64,000 bases of DNA from Mesosutterella faecium (GCF_022809315.2 NZ_JAKZJU020000002.1:168326-232325); one strand, 5' to 3'. Shown: positions 17,814 to 26,668, counted from the first letter of the stretch. Notes: a model not told the origin generated them from the letters alone. Numbers and translations are program-made.

Positions 17814-19139
17814 TCAGTTAAGCGTGTACATCGCGATCGTCACCACGACCACCGCGATCAGAACCGGCAACGCGGTGCGCTTGACGACCTGCATCGGGTT
17901 CGCGCCCGCGATGCCAGCCAGAATGATGACGCCACCGGCCACCGGGGACATCGAGCGGCCAAGGCCTGCCGCGATCTGGGCCACAGCGCCTAGCTGGACC
18001 ACCGTCATGCCGAAGTCGGCCGCATGGGGCGTGATCGCCTCATTGAAGGCGAGCGCTGCGGCGTTGCCCGAGCCCGAAATAACAGCCATGATGAAGGGGC
18101 CGGCCGCAGCCGAGAACATAGCGACCGACTGCGAGCCCTTCATGGCGTTCACGAGCGCGCCCGTAAGCCCGATCGACTTCATGCCGGCCGCAAAAAGAGC
18201 GGCTGCAGCGATCAGGATCACCACGTTGTTGAAGCCGTCGCCCGCGCCCTTGCAGAAGCGCTTCGAGCACTCGCCCGCGGGCTGCTTGTGCACGAGCCCC
18301 ACAATCATGCCGAGCGCCGTGCCGATCAGCATGCACACCGGCACCGAGAAGGTCTTGGTGGGCAACAGCCCCACCTGCTTGGAGGCGATCACGAGCAGGA
18401 AGAGCGGGACGATCGGGATGAGCGCCATGATCGGGTTTACCTTGAAGTCCCCGTTCACGCCCGAGACCTTCTCGTCAACGTCCTTCGTACTCCCGACGCC
18501 TTCCTTGAGGAAGAAGCAGACCGCGGCGAGCACCACAGCGGCAACAACCACGCCGATCGCCGAGGGCAGCGCCTCCTGCATGATCACCACCATCGCGTCG
18601 GCCTCCGGGATCTCGCCCGCCTTATAGGCGATCGTGGCGATCTGAGGATTGAACATGAGCCCCGGGCTGATCACCGAGCCCCAGGTTCCGAGGAAGACGG
18701 CCGCGGCGGCCATCACCGGACGGACCCGGAGCGCGATGAGCGCCGGGATGAGCAGCACGCCGACGGCGGCCGCGACGCCCGCGGCCGAGGGCAGCACGAT
18801 GTTCATGAGCCAGGTGATGATCACCGCGCCCGGCACCACGATCGCCGGCACGTGGGTGAGCGGCCGCACGAGGGCGTTCACCAGGTGATCGGAGCACTTC
18901 GTGTAGGTCATGACCGCGCCGAAGCCCATCACCGTGACGATGGTGGGCACGAGGCCGCCGTTGACGAGCTGCTTCACGAAAGCGTTCACCGCAGCCGACA
19001 CCGTGGTGTCGGAGCCGACGATGAACTGCCCGATCACGGCCATGAGCAGGCCCGAGAGCGCGAGAACGAGCCGCGCCTCATAGTTTTTATAGATGAAGTA
19101 GAAGGTGATCAGTACGATCGCAAGGCCAATCCATATCAT
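17814..19139 (-). CDS. dcuC: DcuC-type anaerobic C4-dicarboxylate carrier
   Basis: A 441-residue inner-membrane protein with about 12 membrane segments, of the DcuC family that exchanges or exports succinate and takes up fumarate or aspartate during anaerobic growth. Family blocks are seen: GFGAVMTYTKCSDHLV, NIVLPSAAGVAAAVGVLL and SGSGNAAALAFNEAI. ATG 19139 follows AAAGGAGATAAGGC. It lies 88 bases downstream of a broken fumarate-releasing lyase gene on the same strand, so the pair would have imported a substrate and exported succinate. The carrier itself looks intact. Confidence 0.9.
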   Translation of the reverse strand: MIWIGLAIVLITFYFIYKNYEARLVLALSGLLMAVIGQFIVGSDTTVSAAVNAFVKQLVNGGLVPTIVTVMGFGAVMTYTKCSDHLVNALVRPLTHVPAIVVPGAVIITWLMNIVLPSAAGVAAAVGVLLIPALIALRVRPVMAAAAVFLGTWGSVISPGLMFNPQIATIAYKAGEIPEADAMVVIMQEALPSAIGVVVAAVVLAAVCFFLKEGVGSTKDVDEKVSGVNGDFKVNPIMALIPIVPLFLLVIASKQVGLLPTKTFSVPVCMLIGTALGMIVGLVHKQPAGECSKRFCKGAGDGFNNVVILIAAAALFAAGMKSIGLTGALVNAMKGSQSVAMFSAAAGPFIMAVISGSGNAAALAFNEAITPHAADFGMTVVQLGAVAQIAAGLGRSMSPVAGGVIILAGIAGANPMQVVKRTALPVLIAVVVVTIAMYTLN

Positions 19140-19227
19140 GCCTTATCTCCTTTAAGTGCCCCGGCGGGCCTTCCTCTGGAGGCAGGGGAAAGGCTTCGCT
19201 TCAGCTTGAAAAAATCCGATTCCGCCT

Positions 19228-20712
19228 TTAAAGCAACGCCTCGAAGGCCGCATCGAGCTTCGCCTTCGCCTCGTCGATCGCCTCGCAGCGCGAGGCGACC
19301 CAGCGCTCGTCCTCAGAGAGCCGCCTGCCCGCGGCCTCGAGCCCCGCCTTCGTCGAGGCGGGGGCGGGGGAGCCTGTGCCTACCCTCGTACGGACCACGT
19401 AGCCGGGCGAGAGGTACCTGCGGAACTCTTCTTCGGACATCGGCAGCTCCTCCTCCTTGCCGAGCAGTTTTGCCGTCACCTCGCGGAAACACTGCTGCGC
19501 CTTCTCGTAGGGGAAGTTCTTCGGGATCCAGCCCTCGCTGCGCGCCACGGTCACCACGGCACTCGCGAAGTTGTGCCCAACCCTGAAGGGCAGGGCGAAC
19601 TCCATCTGCAGCCCTTCGGCTAGCGCCATCGTGCAGGTCCAGTCGTTTTCCAGCTCCTCTAGCGCCCGGTCCTTGTGCACCCGCAACAGCTCGAAGGTTT
19701 TCTTCGCGAGCGCGAGCAGGTGCACCGCCTTCACAAAAACCGCGGTGTTGTCCTCGCTCACCGACTCCTTGTTGTCGTACATACCGAGCGGCAGGTTGTG
19801 GGCCCGGATGAAGCACGTGTTCACCGCGCCGATCACGTCTCCCGCCTTCGCGCGGGCCTTATTGATGATGCCCGGGTTCCTCTTCTGTGGCATCGCGGAG
19901 CTGCTGTAGGTAGAGTGCTGGTCGAGCAGCAGCCAGGGGCGGGTCTGAGCGTACTGCTGCGCGATATCGGCGAGCAGCGTCGAGATGAGCACCGCCGCGC
20001 GGCCAGCCACCCCAGCCTCCTCGAGCGGCACGTCAAAGAGACTCACCTGAGAGCTGTCAAGCGAGTTCGTGATCGGGCCGTCGAAGCCCAGTAGCTCGGC
20101 GAGCCTCCCGCGCGACAGCGGTCAGGCGGAGTTCGCGAGGACCGCGGAGCCCAGCGCGCAGCGGTTCACCCGCGTATAGCCCTCGCGCAGCGCATCGAAC
20201 TCGCGCTCGAAGGCCTCGAGGAACGCCCAGAGGTAGAAGCCCAGCGTCACGGGCATTGCCTGCACGCCGTTCGTGTAGGCGGGGATCAGGGTCTCGACGT
20301 GCTGGAGCGCGATCGAAAGCAGTGTGCGCCGGAACTCGTTCATCGACTGCGCTAGATCGAGCACCGAGCGGCGCAACCGCCCCTGGTTGAGGGTGGCGAA
20401 GATATCCTGGCGGCTGCGGCCGGTGTGGATGAGCGTCGCCTCCTGGCCGCACTGCTCGATGAGAGCCTTCTCTAGCGGCATTATGTCAGAGAGCGGCGGC
20501 TCGCCCGGTCGCGTGAACTTCTCCTCGGCCTTCTTCTGCGCCCGGGCGATCCGGCTCACCGTCTCGGGCGGCAGGATCTTCTGCTCGGCGAGCATGACGA
20601 GGGACGCCCGGTTGATAATGAGCTCCCAGAAGCCCCAGTTTTCCGCTTCGGCCCGGGCGCTCGTTGAATGAGGAATGTCCCGCCCTCAAGGGCAGGTGTT
20701 GGTGATTTCCAT
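19228..20712 (-). pseudogene. Argininosuccinate-lyase-superfamily gene with nonsense codon and frameshift
   Basis: A third paralogue of the lyases at 44.5 and 50.3 kb. The ancestral ATG at 20712 has AGAGG upstream, but codon 9 is TGA. The body continues with RASLVMLAEQKILPPE and TGRSRQDIFAT, goes out of frame near 20122 after AVLANSA, and resumes with LLGFDGPITNSLD and the lyase signature SSAMPQKRNP to the stop at 19228. Enzymes of this family split C-N bonds and release fumarate. With two lesions the gene should not give a full protein. dcuC follows. Confidence 0.85.
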
Positions 20713-20995
20713 AGGACACCTCTTTTTTTCCAAGCCGGGCGCGGCCCGCGCCCTTGAAGAATCCGGGGACGCTGCAACTCATCCGACCGCAATAGCTAAT
20801 TGCGCCTAGTTTAAGAAAACAGCCCAAGAAACTCAAGATGCCCGCAAAAGCTCCGTCTTACCTGATCTGCAAAATAATTTTTGCTCGACAGAGGTTGATT
20901 TCTAATCCGCAATTGTAATTAACGCTTTGGGCCGATCCCCTCCCCTGCGCGGCCATTCGTTGCAAAATTAAAAATCCAGAGAAAATTCTTTTGGT

Positions 20996-21102
20996 GCGGA
21001 AACGAAGACATGGCAGCCTCAGTTCAGACAACCGCCTCCGGGCAAGGCGGACTTCCGATGGCCGCTGCCGTTTCCGGTTCAATCCGGGAGCGGTCTTTTT
21101 TT
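20996..21102 (+). ncRNA. Candidate structured RNA ending in an intrinsic terminator
   Basis: In a 436-base gap, CGGAAAC (20997-21003) can pair with GTTTCCG (21070-21076), and GGCAGC (21012-21017) with GCTGCC (21064-21069), stacking into one long stem. An inner hairpin CCGCCT/AGGCGG (21032-21050) sits inside. A second fold pairs CCGCT (21062-21066) with AGCGG (21089-21093) and runs into TCTTTTTTT, an intrinsic terminator. The two folds use the same bases and exclude each other. A TTGCAA element lies at 20960. No plus-strand gene follows, so a small RNA is more likely than a riboswitch. No known family was recognised. Confidence 0.4.
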
Positions 21103-21109
21103 GTCCCGC

Positions 21110-21130
21110 AAAAAGCCCGCCCTTCCGGGC
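21110..21130 (-). terminator. queE terminator
   Basis: Minus strand GCCCG-GAAGGG-CGGGC (21130 to 21115) followed by TTTTT, 19 bases after the queE stop. Confidence 0.65.
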
Positions 21131-21148
21131 CTCGCGCGGGAAGCGCCG

Positions 21149-21820
21149 CTACCGGATGTCAATCATCTTTTCGGTCTGCAGGCTCAGCCTAAGTTTGCCG
21201 CTGCGGCTGATGACGTACTCAAAGCACAGCCGGGTGGCCTCCTTGTCCTGAGACTTCGGCTGAAGGCAGAAAAGCTTGTCCGGGTACGCGACCCGCAGCG
21301 GCTTCATCCTTTCGAGGTCCGCCTCGTTCCCGATGACATACTTGATCTCGTCAGCCCGGCGGGCCATACGCGGAACGAGCTCCCCGTTCGGGACGCCGAG
21401 CTTGGGGGAAACGACCACGTAGACGTAGTCCGGGAAATCGAAGTCGACGTGCCCGGAGGTTTCAACCGCGATGTCCAGCCCCCGGGCCCTGAGCGACTCG
21501 CATAAGGGGCCGATGTCCTGCTCGCAGGGCTCGCCGCCCGTCAGGATGACCAGCGGAATGTTTGGGTACCGGCCGGTGATGTCCCGCACGAGCGCTTCCT
21601 TTTCAATGAGCGCGCAGCCGGCTTTCCGGTCCTTTACGAAGATTTCCGATGCAGGCACGAGCGAGGCGCACTTCGCGCCGCCCTTCCACGTGTACTTCGT
21701 GTCGCACCATGGACACCTCACGGAGCAGCCTTGAAACCTCACAAACACCGCCGGGCAACCGGTTTTCGCGCCCTCGCCCTGCACGGAGGGGAAAATCTCG
21801 TTGATGTAGTAGCTCGTCAT
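21149..21820 (-). CDS. queE: 7-carboxy-7-deazaguanine synthase
   Basis: A radical-SAM enzyme of 223 residues that converts 6-carboxy-tetrahydropterin to 7-carboxy-7-deazaguanine on the way to preQ0 and queuosine in tRNA. The N-terminus has the typical NEIFPSVQGEG and the cluster-binding cysteines in GCSVRCPWCD, with a QueE-type longer insert in the cysteine loop region. LTGGEP and VETSGH bind SAM and substrate. It starts one base after the queD stop, so the two are translated together. Length and motifs are normal. Confidence 0.92.
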   Translation of the reverse strand: MTSYYINEIFPSVQGEGAKTGCPAVFVRFQGCSVRCPWCDTKYTWKGGAKCASLVPASEIFVKDRKAGCALIEKEALVRDITGRYPNIPLVILTGGEPCEQDIGPLCESLRARGLDIAVETSGHVDFDFPDYVYVVVSPKLGVPNGELVPRMARRADEIKYVIGNEADLERMKPLRVAYPDKLFCLQPKSQDKEATRLCFEYVISRSGKLRLSLQTEKMIDIR

Positions 21821-21821
21821 C

Positions 21822-22235
21822 TCAAAGCGAAAAAGCCGCCGAACATTTTCTTGTCTCCTCCACTTCGCACCTGACGAGGGTCACGCCCGTTCCCTCGAGC
21901 TGCTTCGGGGCGACGACCCGGACCAGATGCTCGGCGATGTTCTCCGCGGTCGGGTTGAACGGGACGAACACGACCGCCGGGTCGAGCCTTCGCAGATCTT
22001 CGGCGATCGGATCCTTCTCCCAGATCAGGAACCGGTGGTCGTAGTTTTCCTCAAGCCACTCGCACAGCCGCGCCTTGATCACGCTGAAGTCGATGACCCT
22101 TCCAACGTCGTCGCGGTCCCCCGCGCAGGTGAAGGTGATCCGGTAATTGTGCCCATGAAGATGAGCGCATTTCCCTTCATGGCCGTAAACCCTGTGGCCG
22201 CAGGAAATATCATGATATCTGGTGCAGGTGATCAT
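21822..22235 (-). CDS. queD: 6-carboxy-5,6,7,8-tetrahydropterin synthase
   Basis: A 137-residue QueD/PTPS-family enzyme that makes 6-carboxy-tetrahydropterin from dihydroneopterin triphosphate, the first dedicated step of queuosine synthesis. Zinc-binding histidines are visible in SCGHRVYGHEG and HLHGHNY, and the catalytic region includes ENYDHRFL. It precedes queE in a two-gene operon. Its ATG (22235) has no good ribosome site of its own; the strong AAGGAG upstream fits a five-codon leader whose TGA overlaps this ATG. Confidence 0.92.
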   Translation of the reverse strand: MITCTRYHDISCGHRVYGHEGKCAHLHGHNYRITFTCAGDRDDVGRVIDFSVIKARLCEWLEENYDHRFLIWEKDPIAEDLRRLDPAVVFVPFNPTAENIAEHLVRVVAPKQLEGTGVTLVRCEVEETRKCSAAFSL

Positions 22236-22249
22236 TTCGCTGGATCCAT
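22232..22249 (-). promoter_or_regulatory. Five-codon leader ORF overlapping the queD start
   Basis: ATG at 22249 preceded by AAGGAGTTT, encoding Met-Asp-Pro-Ala-Lys and a TGA that shares ATGA with the queD start. The best ribosome site in the region serves this mini-ORF, which suggests queD is translated by re-initiation. Translation of the leader is inferred. Confidence 0.4.
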
Positions 22250-22330
22250 AAACTCCTTCGTGAATCGGATTATCTCAGAAGATGCCGCGCGCGGCCGAAT
22301 CGAACGGCAGTGCTGGCGAGGCCCGCAAAA

Positions 22331-22413
22331 GGCCCGCCGGCATTTCCGAAACCTCTTTTCGGAAATGCCGGCGGGCCGTCGGAAAGCCGCTGCGCTGCGA
22401 CTCAGCGCAGCGG
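22331..22413 (-). terminator. Double hairpin after the C-S lyase gene
   Basis: Two perfect hairpins lie in the gap after the patB-like stop: an 11-bp stem with a 5-base loop (22387-22413) and a 21-bp stem with a 5-base loop (22331-22377). On the minus strand the longer one runs into TTTTGCGG. They end the ridA-dcuC-patB transcript before queD. Confidence 0.65.
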
Positions 22414-22444
22414 TCTTCCCTCAAAAAAAGCGGGCGGGGAAATA

Positions 22445-23614
22445 TTAAAGCGATTTCACCGCTTCGCTCAGGCGCTTCATGGCTTCGACCAGATAGGAGC
22501 GCGGGCTGGCCACGTTCATGCGAACAAAACGCTCGCCCTCGACGCCGAAGGTATTGCCGGGGTTCAAACCGAGCTTCGCCTTCTCGACCATGAACTTGTC
22601 GAGCTCGGCCTGGGTCTTGAAGGGCAGTCCGCGGCAGTCGAGCCACAGCAGGAACGTGGCGTCAGGCATATAGGCCTTGATCTGCGGAATGTTCTTCGTG
22701 ATGTAGTCGACCACGTAGCGGTGGTTCGCCTCGACGTAGTCACGGATCTGGTCGGCGTAGTAGTCGCACTCCGTGAAGGCCTTCACGTAGCCGGCGATGC
22801 CAAAGCACTCGCGGCCGAGCTTGCAGGAGGCGAGGGCCGCCTGGTACTGCTTCTGCACTTCGGGGTTCGGGGTGACGACCGAGGAGGTGCGCAGGCCCGC
22901 AATGTTGAAGGTCTTAGCCGGGTTCACGGCGACCACGCACATGTTCTTCGCCTTCTCAGAGAGCTTCGCGAAGACCTGGTGCTTATGGGGCGCGAACACA
23001 AAGTCGGAGTGCACCTCGTCGGCGAAGATCGTCACACTGTTGGCCGCGCAAATGTCGGCCATGCGGTTGAGCTCCTCGGCGGTGAAGCAGCGGCCGGTCG
23101 GGTTGTGCGGATTGCACAGCATGAAAAGCTTGCACTTCGGATCCTTCGCGCGGGCCTCGAAATCCTCCCAGTCGATTTCCCAGCGCCCGTTCACGAACTT
23201 GAGCGGGTTGTTGGAGGCGTAGCAGCGGTTTTTCACCGTCACGGCCGTGAAGGGGGGATAGATCGGGGTTTGCATCAGCACCTTGTCGCCCGGCTCGCAG
23301 AACGCCTTCACGGCCACGGCGAGCGCCGTGCCGGTGGAGGGGACGAAGTCGACCATGCTCTCGGTGATGTCCCAGTCGTAGCGAACCTTGCACCAGCGCA
23401 CCGTCGCCTTTTCAAAGGAGCCTTCCTGCACGTAGGGATAGCCGTAGATGCCGTGCTGGGCGATTTTGATCATCTCGTCAATCACAGGCTGCGGGCATTT
23501 GAAGTCGGTGTCTGCGATCCATAGCGGCAACACTCCCTTCGGATACTTGAGCCACTTGGAGCTGTTGGTATGGGTGCGGTCAACCACTTCGTCAAAATTG
23601 TGCTTCAGGGTCAT
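22445..23614 (-). CDS. patB: PatB/MalY-type PLP-dependent C-S lyase (aminotransferase fold)
   Basis: A 389-residue fold-type I PLP enzyme. MalY/PatB proteins split cystathionine or cysteine-like C-S bonds, giving 2-aminoacrylate that becomes pyruvate and ammonia. Marks include PLWIADTDFKCP at the N-terminus, the substrate-side CNPHNPTGR, ADEVHSDF, and the PLP lysine in NPAKTFNIAGLRTS. GGAG precedes ATG 23614. It is the last of three same-strand genes with a DcuC-like carrier and RidA. RidA removes the reactive 2-aminoacrylate such enzymes make, which supports a lyase over a transaminase role. Confidence 0.85.
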   Translation of the reverse strand: MTLKHNFDEVVDRTHTNSSKWLKYPKGVLPLWIADTDFKCPQPVIDEMIKIAQHGIYGYPYVQEGSFEKATVRWCKVRYDWDITESMVDFVPSTGTALAVAVKAFCEPGDKVLMQTPIYPPFTAVTVKNRCYASNNPLKFVNGRWEIDWEDFEARAKDPKCKLFMLCNPHNPTGRCFTAEELNRMADICAANSVTIFADEVHSDFVFAPHKHQVFAKLSEKAKNMCVVAVNPAKTFNIAGLRTSSVVTPNPEVQKQYQAALASCKLGRECFGIAGYVKAFTECDYYADQIRDYVEANHRYVVDYITKNIPQIKAYMPDATFLLWLDCRGLPFKTQAELDKFMVEKAKLGLNPGNTFGVEGERFVRMNVASPRSYLVEAMKRLSEAVKSL

Positions 23615-23685
23615 TTTCTACTCCAAAAAAGATTGCGGTTTGATTCAAGGGCGGCTCCCGCTGCGCGGGAGCCTGCCGACTGAAC

Positions 23686-25065
23686 CTAGTACCAGAACAT
23701 GAAGTAAGCCACGAGGGTCACGATCGTAGCCACAAACATCGGGATGCAGGTGCGCTTGGCGACCTGGAAGGAGGAAACGCCGGCGATGCCCGAAATGGCG
23801 ATCAGGGCTGCCGTGATCGGCGAAGAGACGCGGCCGAAGGAGACGAGCACCTGAAGCGGGAAGATGAGGGAAACGATCGGGGCGCCGACGGCATGAGCGA
23901 TCGGCGGGACGAGCGGGGCGAACGAGAAGAAGGCCGCGTTGCCCGAGCCCATGATGAAGGCCATGATCCACAGCAGCAGGCCGCCGATCACCACCATGGC
24001 GGCAAGCCCGAAGCCCGCGTCATTGGCCGCGGAGATCAGGGTGCCCATCGCACCGGACTTGATCAGCCCCTGGGCGAAGTACTCGCCGCAGATGATCAGG
24101 GAGACGACGCCGACGAGGATCTTGCCCATGCCTTCAAAGAAGAGCTTGAAGGTGCCGAGGATCTTGCGCAGGTCGCGCCAGCGGATCAGCTCGAAGATGA
24201 TCGCGATGATCGTGGAGATCACCATGGCGGTCACCACGTCCATGCGGATCGTGGAGCCGGCCACCTTCGAGAAGAAGATGATCAGGAACAGCGGGATGAT
24301 CGGCAGGATGGCGTAGATGCGGGGCGCATCGACAGGCTCCTTCACCGACTTCTCGCCCGCGAAGGTCTTCACGTGCTCAGGATCGAAGTGCCAGCCCTCG
24401 CGCTTGTCCCACCAGGCCTGGACGAACATCTGCACGAAGGTGAGGATGACGACAAGGCCGATGAAGAGCGGCAGCTGGTAGTACACGAAGTACTCGGAGA
24501 CGTCCATCTGAGCCACCTGCGCGGCCATGTTGGCGTTGCCCGAGCCCGGGCCCACGTCCATGAACTGGCAGCAGCCGATCACGCCCAGGGCGGAAAGCGG
24601 GCTCACGCCGGAGCGGACGAGAATCGGGTAGAGCGTGCACATGAGCAACAGCCCGAGACCCGCATGGGACGGCACGAAGATCACCATGATTTGCTCGACC
24701 AGGAACGCAGCGCCCAGCAGCAGGTACGGGTTCTTGATCTTCTTGAGCGGCTTTTCAAAAACCTTGAAGAGCGCGCTCGAGGCGCCGACGTACTCCATGT
24801 AGCGTGAGAAGCCGCCGATCGCCATCAGCATGAGGCCCAGGCCGCCGATGCGGGTGGCAAAGCGCGTGCTGAAGACCTTGAAAATGTCGAACCCGCCGAA
24901 GTGGGTGGTCTGCTTGGCCGGCAGCAGGTCCCCGAGGCCGAAGATCCACGTGCAGGTGAGCAGAATCAGGCCGCCGATGAACAGTGCGGCCTGCGGGTAG
25001 TAGCCCTTCACGAGCAGGTAGACCACGATCACGAGGGTTATGCCGGCAATGACGAGGCTTAGCAT
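23686..25065 (-). CDS. DcuC-family carrier, probably for the C-S lyase substrate
   Basis: A 459-residue inner-membrane carrier of the DcuC group with about 12 membrane segments. Conserved blocks are GGLGLMLMAIGGFSRYME, FVPSHAGLGLLLMCTLYP, the Gly/Ser-rich DVGPGSGNANMA and MGSGNAAFFSFAPL. AAAGGGGA precedes ATG 25065. It differs clearly from the dcuC at 17.8 kb. Its place between ridA and the C-S lyase gene suggests that it brings in an amino acid or other anion used by the lyase rather than serving only succinate exchange. The substrate is inferred from context. Confidence 0.8.
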   Translation of the reverse strand: MLSLVIAGITLVIVVYLLVKGYYPQAALFIGGLILLTCTWIFGLGDLLPAKQTTHFGGFDIFKVFSTRFATRIGGLGLMLMAIGGFSRYMEYVGASSALFKVFEKPLKKIKNPYLLLGAAFLVEQIMVIFVPSHAGLGLLLMCTLYPILVRSGVSPLSALGVIGCCQFMDVGPGSGNANMAAQVAQMDVSEYFVYYQLPLFIGLVVILTFVQMFVQAWWDKREGWHFDPEHVKTFAGEKSVKEPVDAPRIYAILPIIPLFLIIFFSKVAGSTIRMDVVTAMVISTIIAIIFELIRWRDLRKILGTFKLFFEGMGKILVGVVSLIICGEYFAQGLIKSGAMGTLISAANDAGFGLAAMVVIGGLLLWIMAFIMGSGNAAFFSFAPLVPPIAHAVGAPIVSLIFPLQVLVSFGRVSSPITAALIAISGIAGVSSFQVAKRTCIPMFVATIVTLVAYFMFWY

Positions 25066-25123
25066 AAGAGTCCCCTTTGGATGTTTTTTAAGTGTGTTTT
25101 AAACGACAGCTGCCGCCGGTTTC

Positions 25124-25501
25124 TCAGCGCACGGCGATCGCTTCGACTTCGAGCTTCGCGCCCTTCGGGATAGCACCCACCTGGAAGCAGGAGCGGGCAG
25201 GAGCATCCTTCGGGAAATACTCCGCGTAGACCTTGTTGAAGACGGCGAAGTCAGCGATGTCGGCAAGGAAGCAGGTGGTCTTCACGACTTTGCAACAGCA
25301 GGACCCGGCCTGCTCGAGAATGGCCTTCACGTTTTCAAGCGACTGGCGGGCCTGGGCCTCAATCCCCTCGGGGATCTCGCCGGTGGCGGGGTTCACGGGA
25401 AGCTGCCCGGAAACGAAAATGAGGCCGCCGGACGCGATGCCCTGAGAATAAGGTCCAATCGCCGCAGGGGCCTTGGGAGTTGCAATAACTTCCTTTTCCA
25501 T
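25124..25501 (-). CDS. ridA: RidA-type 2-iminobutanoate/2-iminopropanoate deaminase
   Basis: A 125-residue YjgF/RidA protein that hydrolyses reactive enamine/imine intermediates such as 2-aminoacrylate and so protects PLP enzymes. It has the early PAAIGPYSQGI, the central GQLPVNPATGEIP, and PARSCFQVGAIPKGAKLEVE, which holds the essential Arg and the C-terminal Glu of the active site. An unusual CCC triplet (SCCCKVVK) is present. AAAGGAG precedes ATG 25501. It is first in the operon with the carrier and the C-S lyase, a fitting partner for an enzyme releasing 2-aminoacrylate. Confidence 0.93.
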   Translation of the reverse strand: MEKEVIATPKAPAAIGPYSQGIASGGLIFVSGQLPVNPATGEIPEGIEAQARQSLENVKAILEQAGSCCCKVVKTTCFLADIADFAVFNKVYAEYFPKDAPARSCFQVGAIPKGAKLEVEAIAVR

Positions 25502-25955
25502 TCGAAAACTCCTTTGAAATTGAAAACTGCAGACCGTAGTTCAGACTCCGCCTGAGCCGGCCTCCCAGATCTTGCCGCTGTCCTTACCGGAATCAGCAGA
25601 CCTCCATCAGAAGGAAAGCCCTCAGCCCTCAGAGGTAGTACATCAAGTCTAAATACCGGTATACCAACGAACGATATTGTGAACCCGGAACGGTTATGTT
25701 CTGAATTATTACTTACCCCCGGACATAAGCGGAAATCGAAACCCGATTTATTGAAAATTGAAACGGTAGATTACCGCCCTGTTTTCATGGACTTAGGAAG
25801 CATCTTGGACGGCCTGCGGCCGGGGGTTTTTAAAGGTATGGAGAACAACCTTAAGATAAAATACCTAGTCCGGTTCGGCTAGGAGCCCGGGCGCGGGGGG
25901 CAGGCGGGCCGCGGCCCCCGGCCAAAACGGGGCTGCGGCTTTGGTGGAAAGAGAA
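25502..25955 (-). promoter_or_regulatory. Upstream region of the ridA operon with two CGGTA palindromes
   Basis: No convincing gene is seen in these 454 bases. Two palindromes share the same half-site: ATACCGGTAT (25653-25662) and CGGTAGATTACCG (25764-25776), about 110 bases apart. They may be operator sites for an unidentified regulator of the ridA operon. The stretch is less GC-rich than its neighbours. Confidence 0.35.
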
Positions 25956-26504
25956 TCAGAGGCCGGACGCCACCGCGATGTCTCCGGTGCTCATGCCGGC
26001 TGTGAGCGCGCGGTACTCCCCGGACCGGGTCTTCACGACCCCCAGAGGCAGGCCCCGCGTCCCGTTCCAGCGCGCGAGCTTGGAATTCGCCCAGACCTTC
26101 ATGCGGACTTCCTGCGGCAGCTTCCAGACCTCCTTCTGATCCACGGGGAGCCCCCGAAAGGCTTCGTCCCCGAAATGATCCACGTGCTCGTTCAGCTTTT
26201 TCCAGGGATCCTCGCTCATCAGGATCATCGTCGACTGCGGGTCGGAGTTGAAGTTGACGGCCGCGATCAGCAGCCACCGCACGCAGAGCCTGTCGGCCAG
26301 GGGCTTTGCGGCTCGGAACAGAGCCATGCTCTTCGGGCACTGGGGATCGATCGCCACATAGGCCTCCACCCTCCCCTCGGGCCCCGGGGTCGGCACCGTG
26401 CAGCCCTTCGCGGCGTACTCGGCGAACATTTTCTCCCCGTCCCAGGCGGGCGGAGGCAGCGCGGGCTTTGCTGCCACTTCACAGGCGCAGGCAGGTGCAG
26501 TCAT
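25956..26504 (-). CDS. Cytoplasmic DsbG-like thioredoxin-fold protein with CPKS in place of CxxC
   Basis: A 182-residue protein resembling the catalytic domain of DsbC/DsbG (YVAIDPQCPKSMALFRAAKP, then a helical insert and SKLARWNGTRGLPLGVV, where a cis-Pro-like loop would lie). In DsbG the motif is CPYC; here the second Cys is Ser, leaving one active-site Cys, as in monothiol enzymes. There is no signal peptide: ATG 26504 (AAGGAG upstream) opens with a Cys-containing MTAPACACE. The N-terminal dimerisation domain of DsbG is absent. A redox or thiol-binding role is likely, but the partner is unknown. Confidence 0.6.
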   Translation of the reverse strand: MTAPACACEVAAKPALPPPAWDGEKMFAEYAAKGCTVPTPGPEGRVEAYVAIDPQCPKSMALFRAAKPLADRLCVRWLLIAAVNFNSDPQSTMILMSEDPWKKLNEHVDHFGDEAFRGLPVDQKEVWKLPQEVRMKVWANSKLARWNGTRGLPLGVVKTRSGEYRALTAGMSTGDIAVASGL

Positions 26505-26575
26505 TCCGAACTCCTTTCTTGAAGTCAGACCGAATGAAGGAAGTATGTCACAAAAGGGGGGCGGCAGATAAAGCA

Positions 26576-26615
26576 AAGCCGCATCCCGGAGTCTCTTGTA
26601 ACCGGGAAGCGGCTT
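26576..26615 (-). terminator. Terminator of the first porin gene
   Basis: A 14-bp stem with one mismatch (AAGCCGCTTCCCGG paired to CCGGGATGCGGCTT, minus strand), followed by TGCTTTATC. A GGCGG hairpin also lies nearer the stop at about 26627-26655. Confidence 0.65.
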
Positions 26616-26668
26616 TGAAGTTCCAAAGGCGGAGGCGCAGCCCCCGCCTTTCCTCAGCTTTAAGGAAA

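Noticed and set aside
18024..19586. A very long plus-strand open frame opposite dcuC and the lyase remnant.
   Set aside because: It is the antisense shadow of GC-rich genes: His/Arg/Asp-rich, no domain, and it crosses two genes on the other strand.
20996..21102. A preQ1 or ZTP riboswitch was considered because queE and queD are adjacent and CCGCCT occurs.
   Set aside because: The element reads away from queE/queD, and the conserved cores of those riboswitches (for ZTP, CCGCCTGGGC) are not present.
25679..25882. A 67-codon plus-strand frame upstream of the ridA operon.
   Set aside because: Starts with GTG without a ribosome site and matches nothing; the palindromes nearby suggest regulatory DNA.
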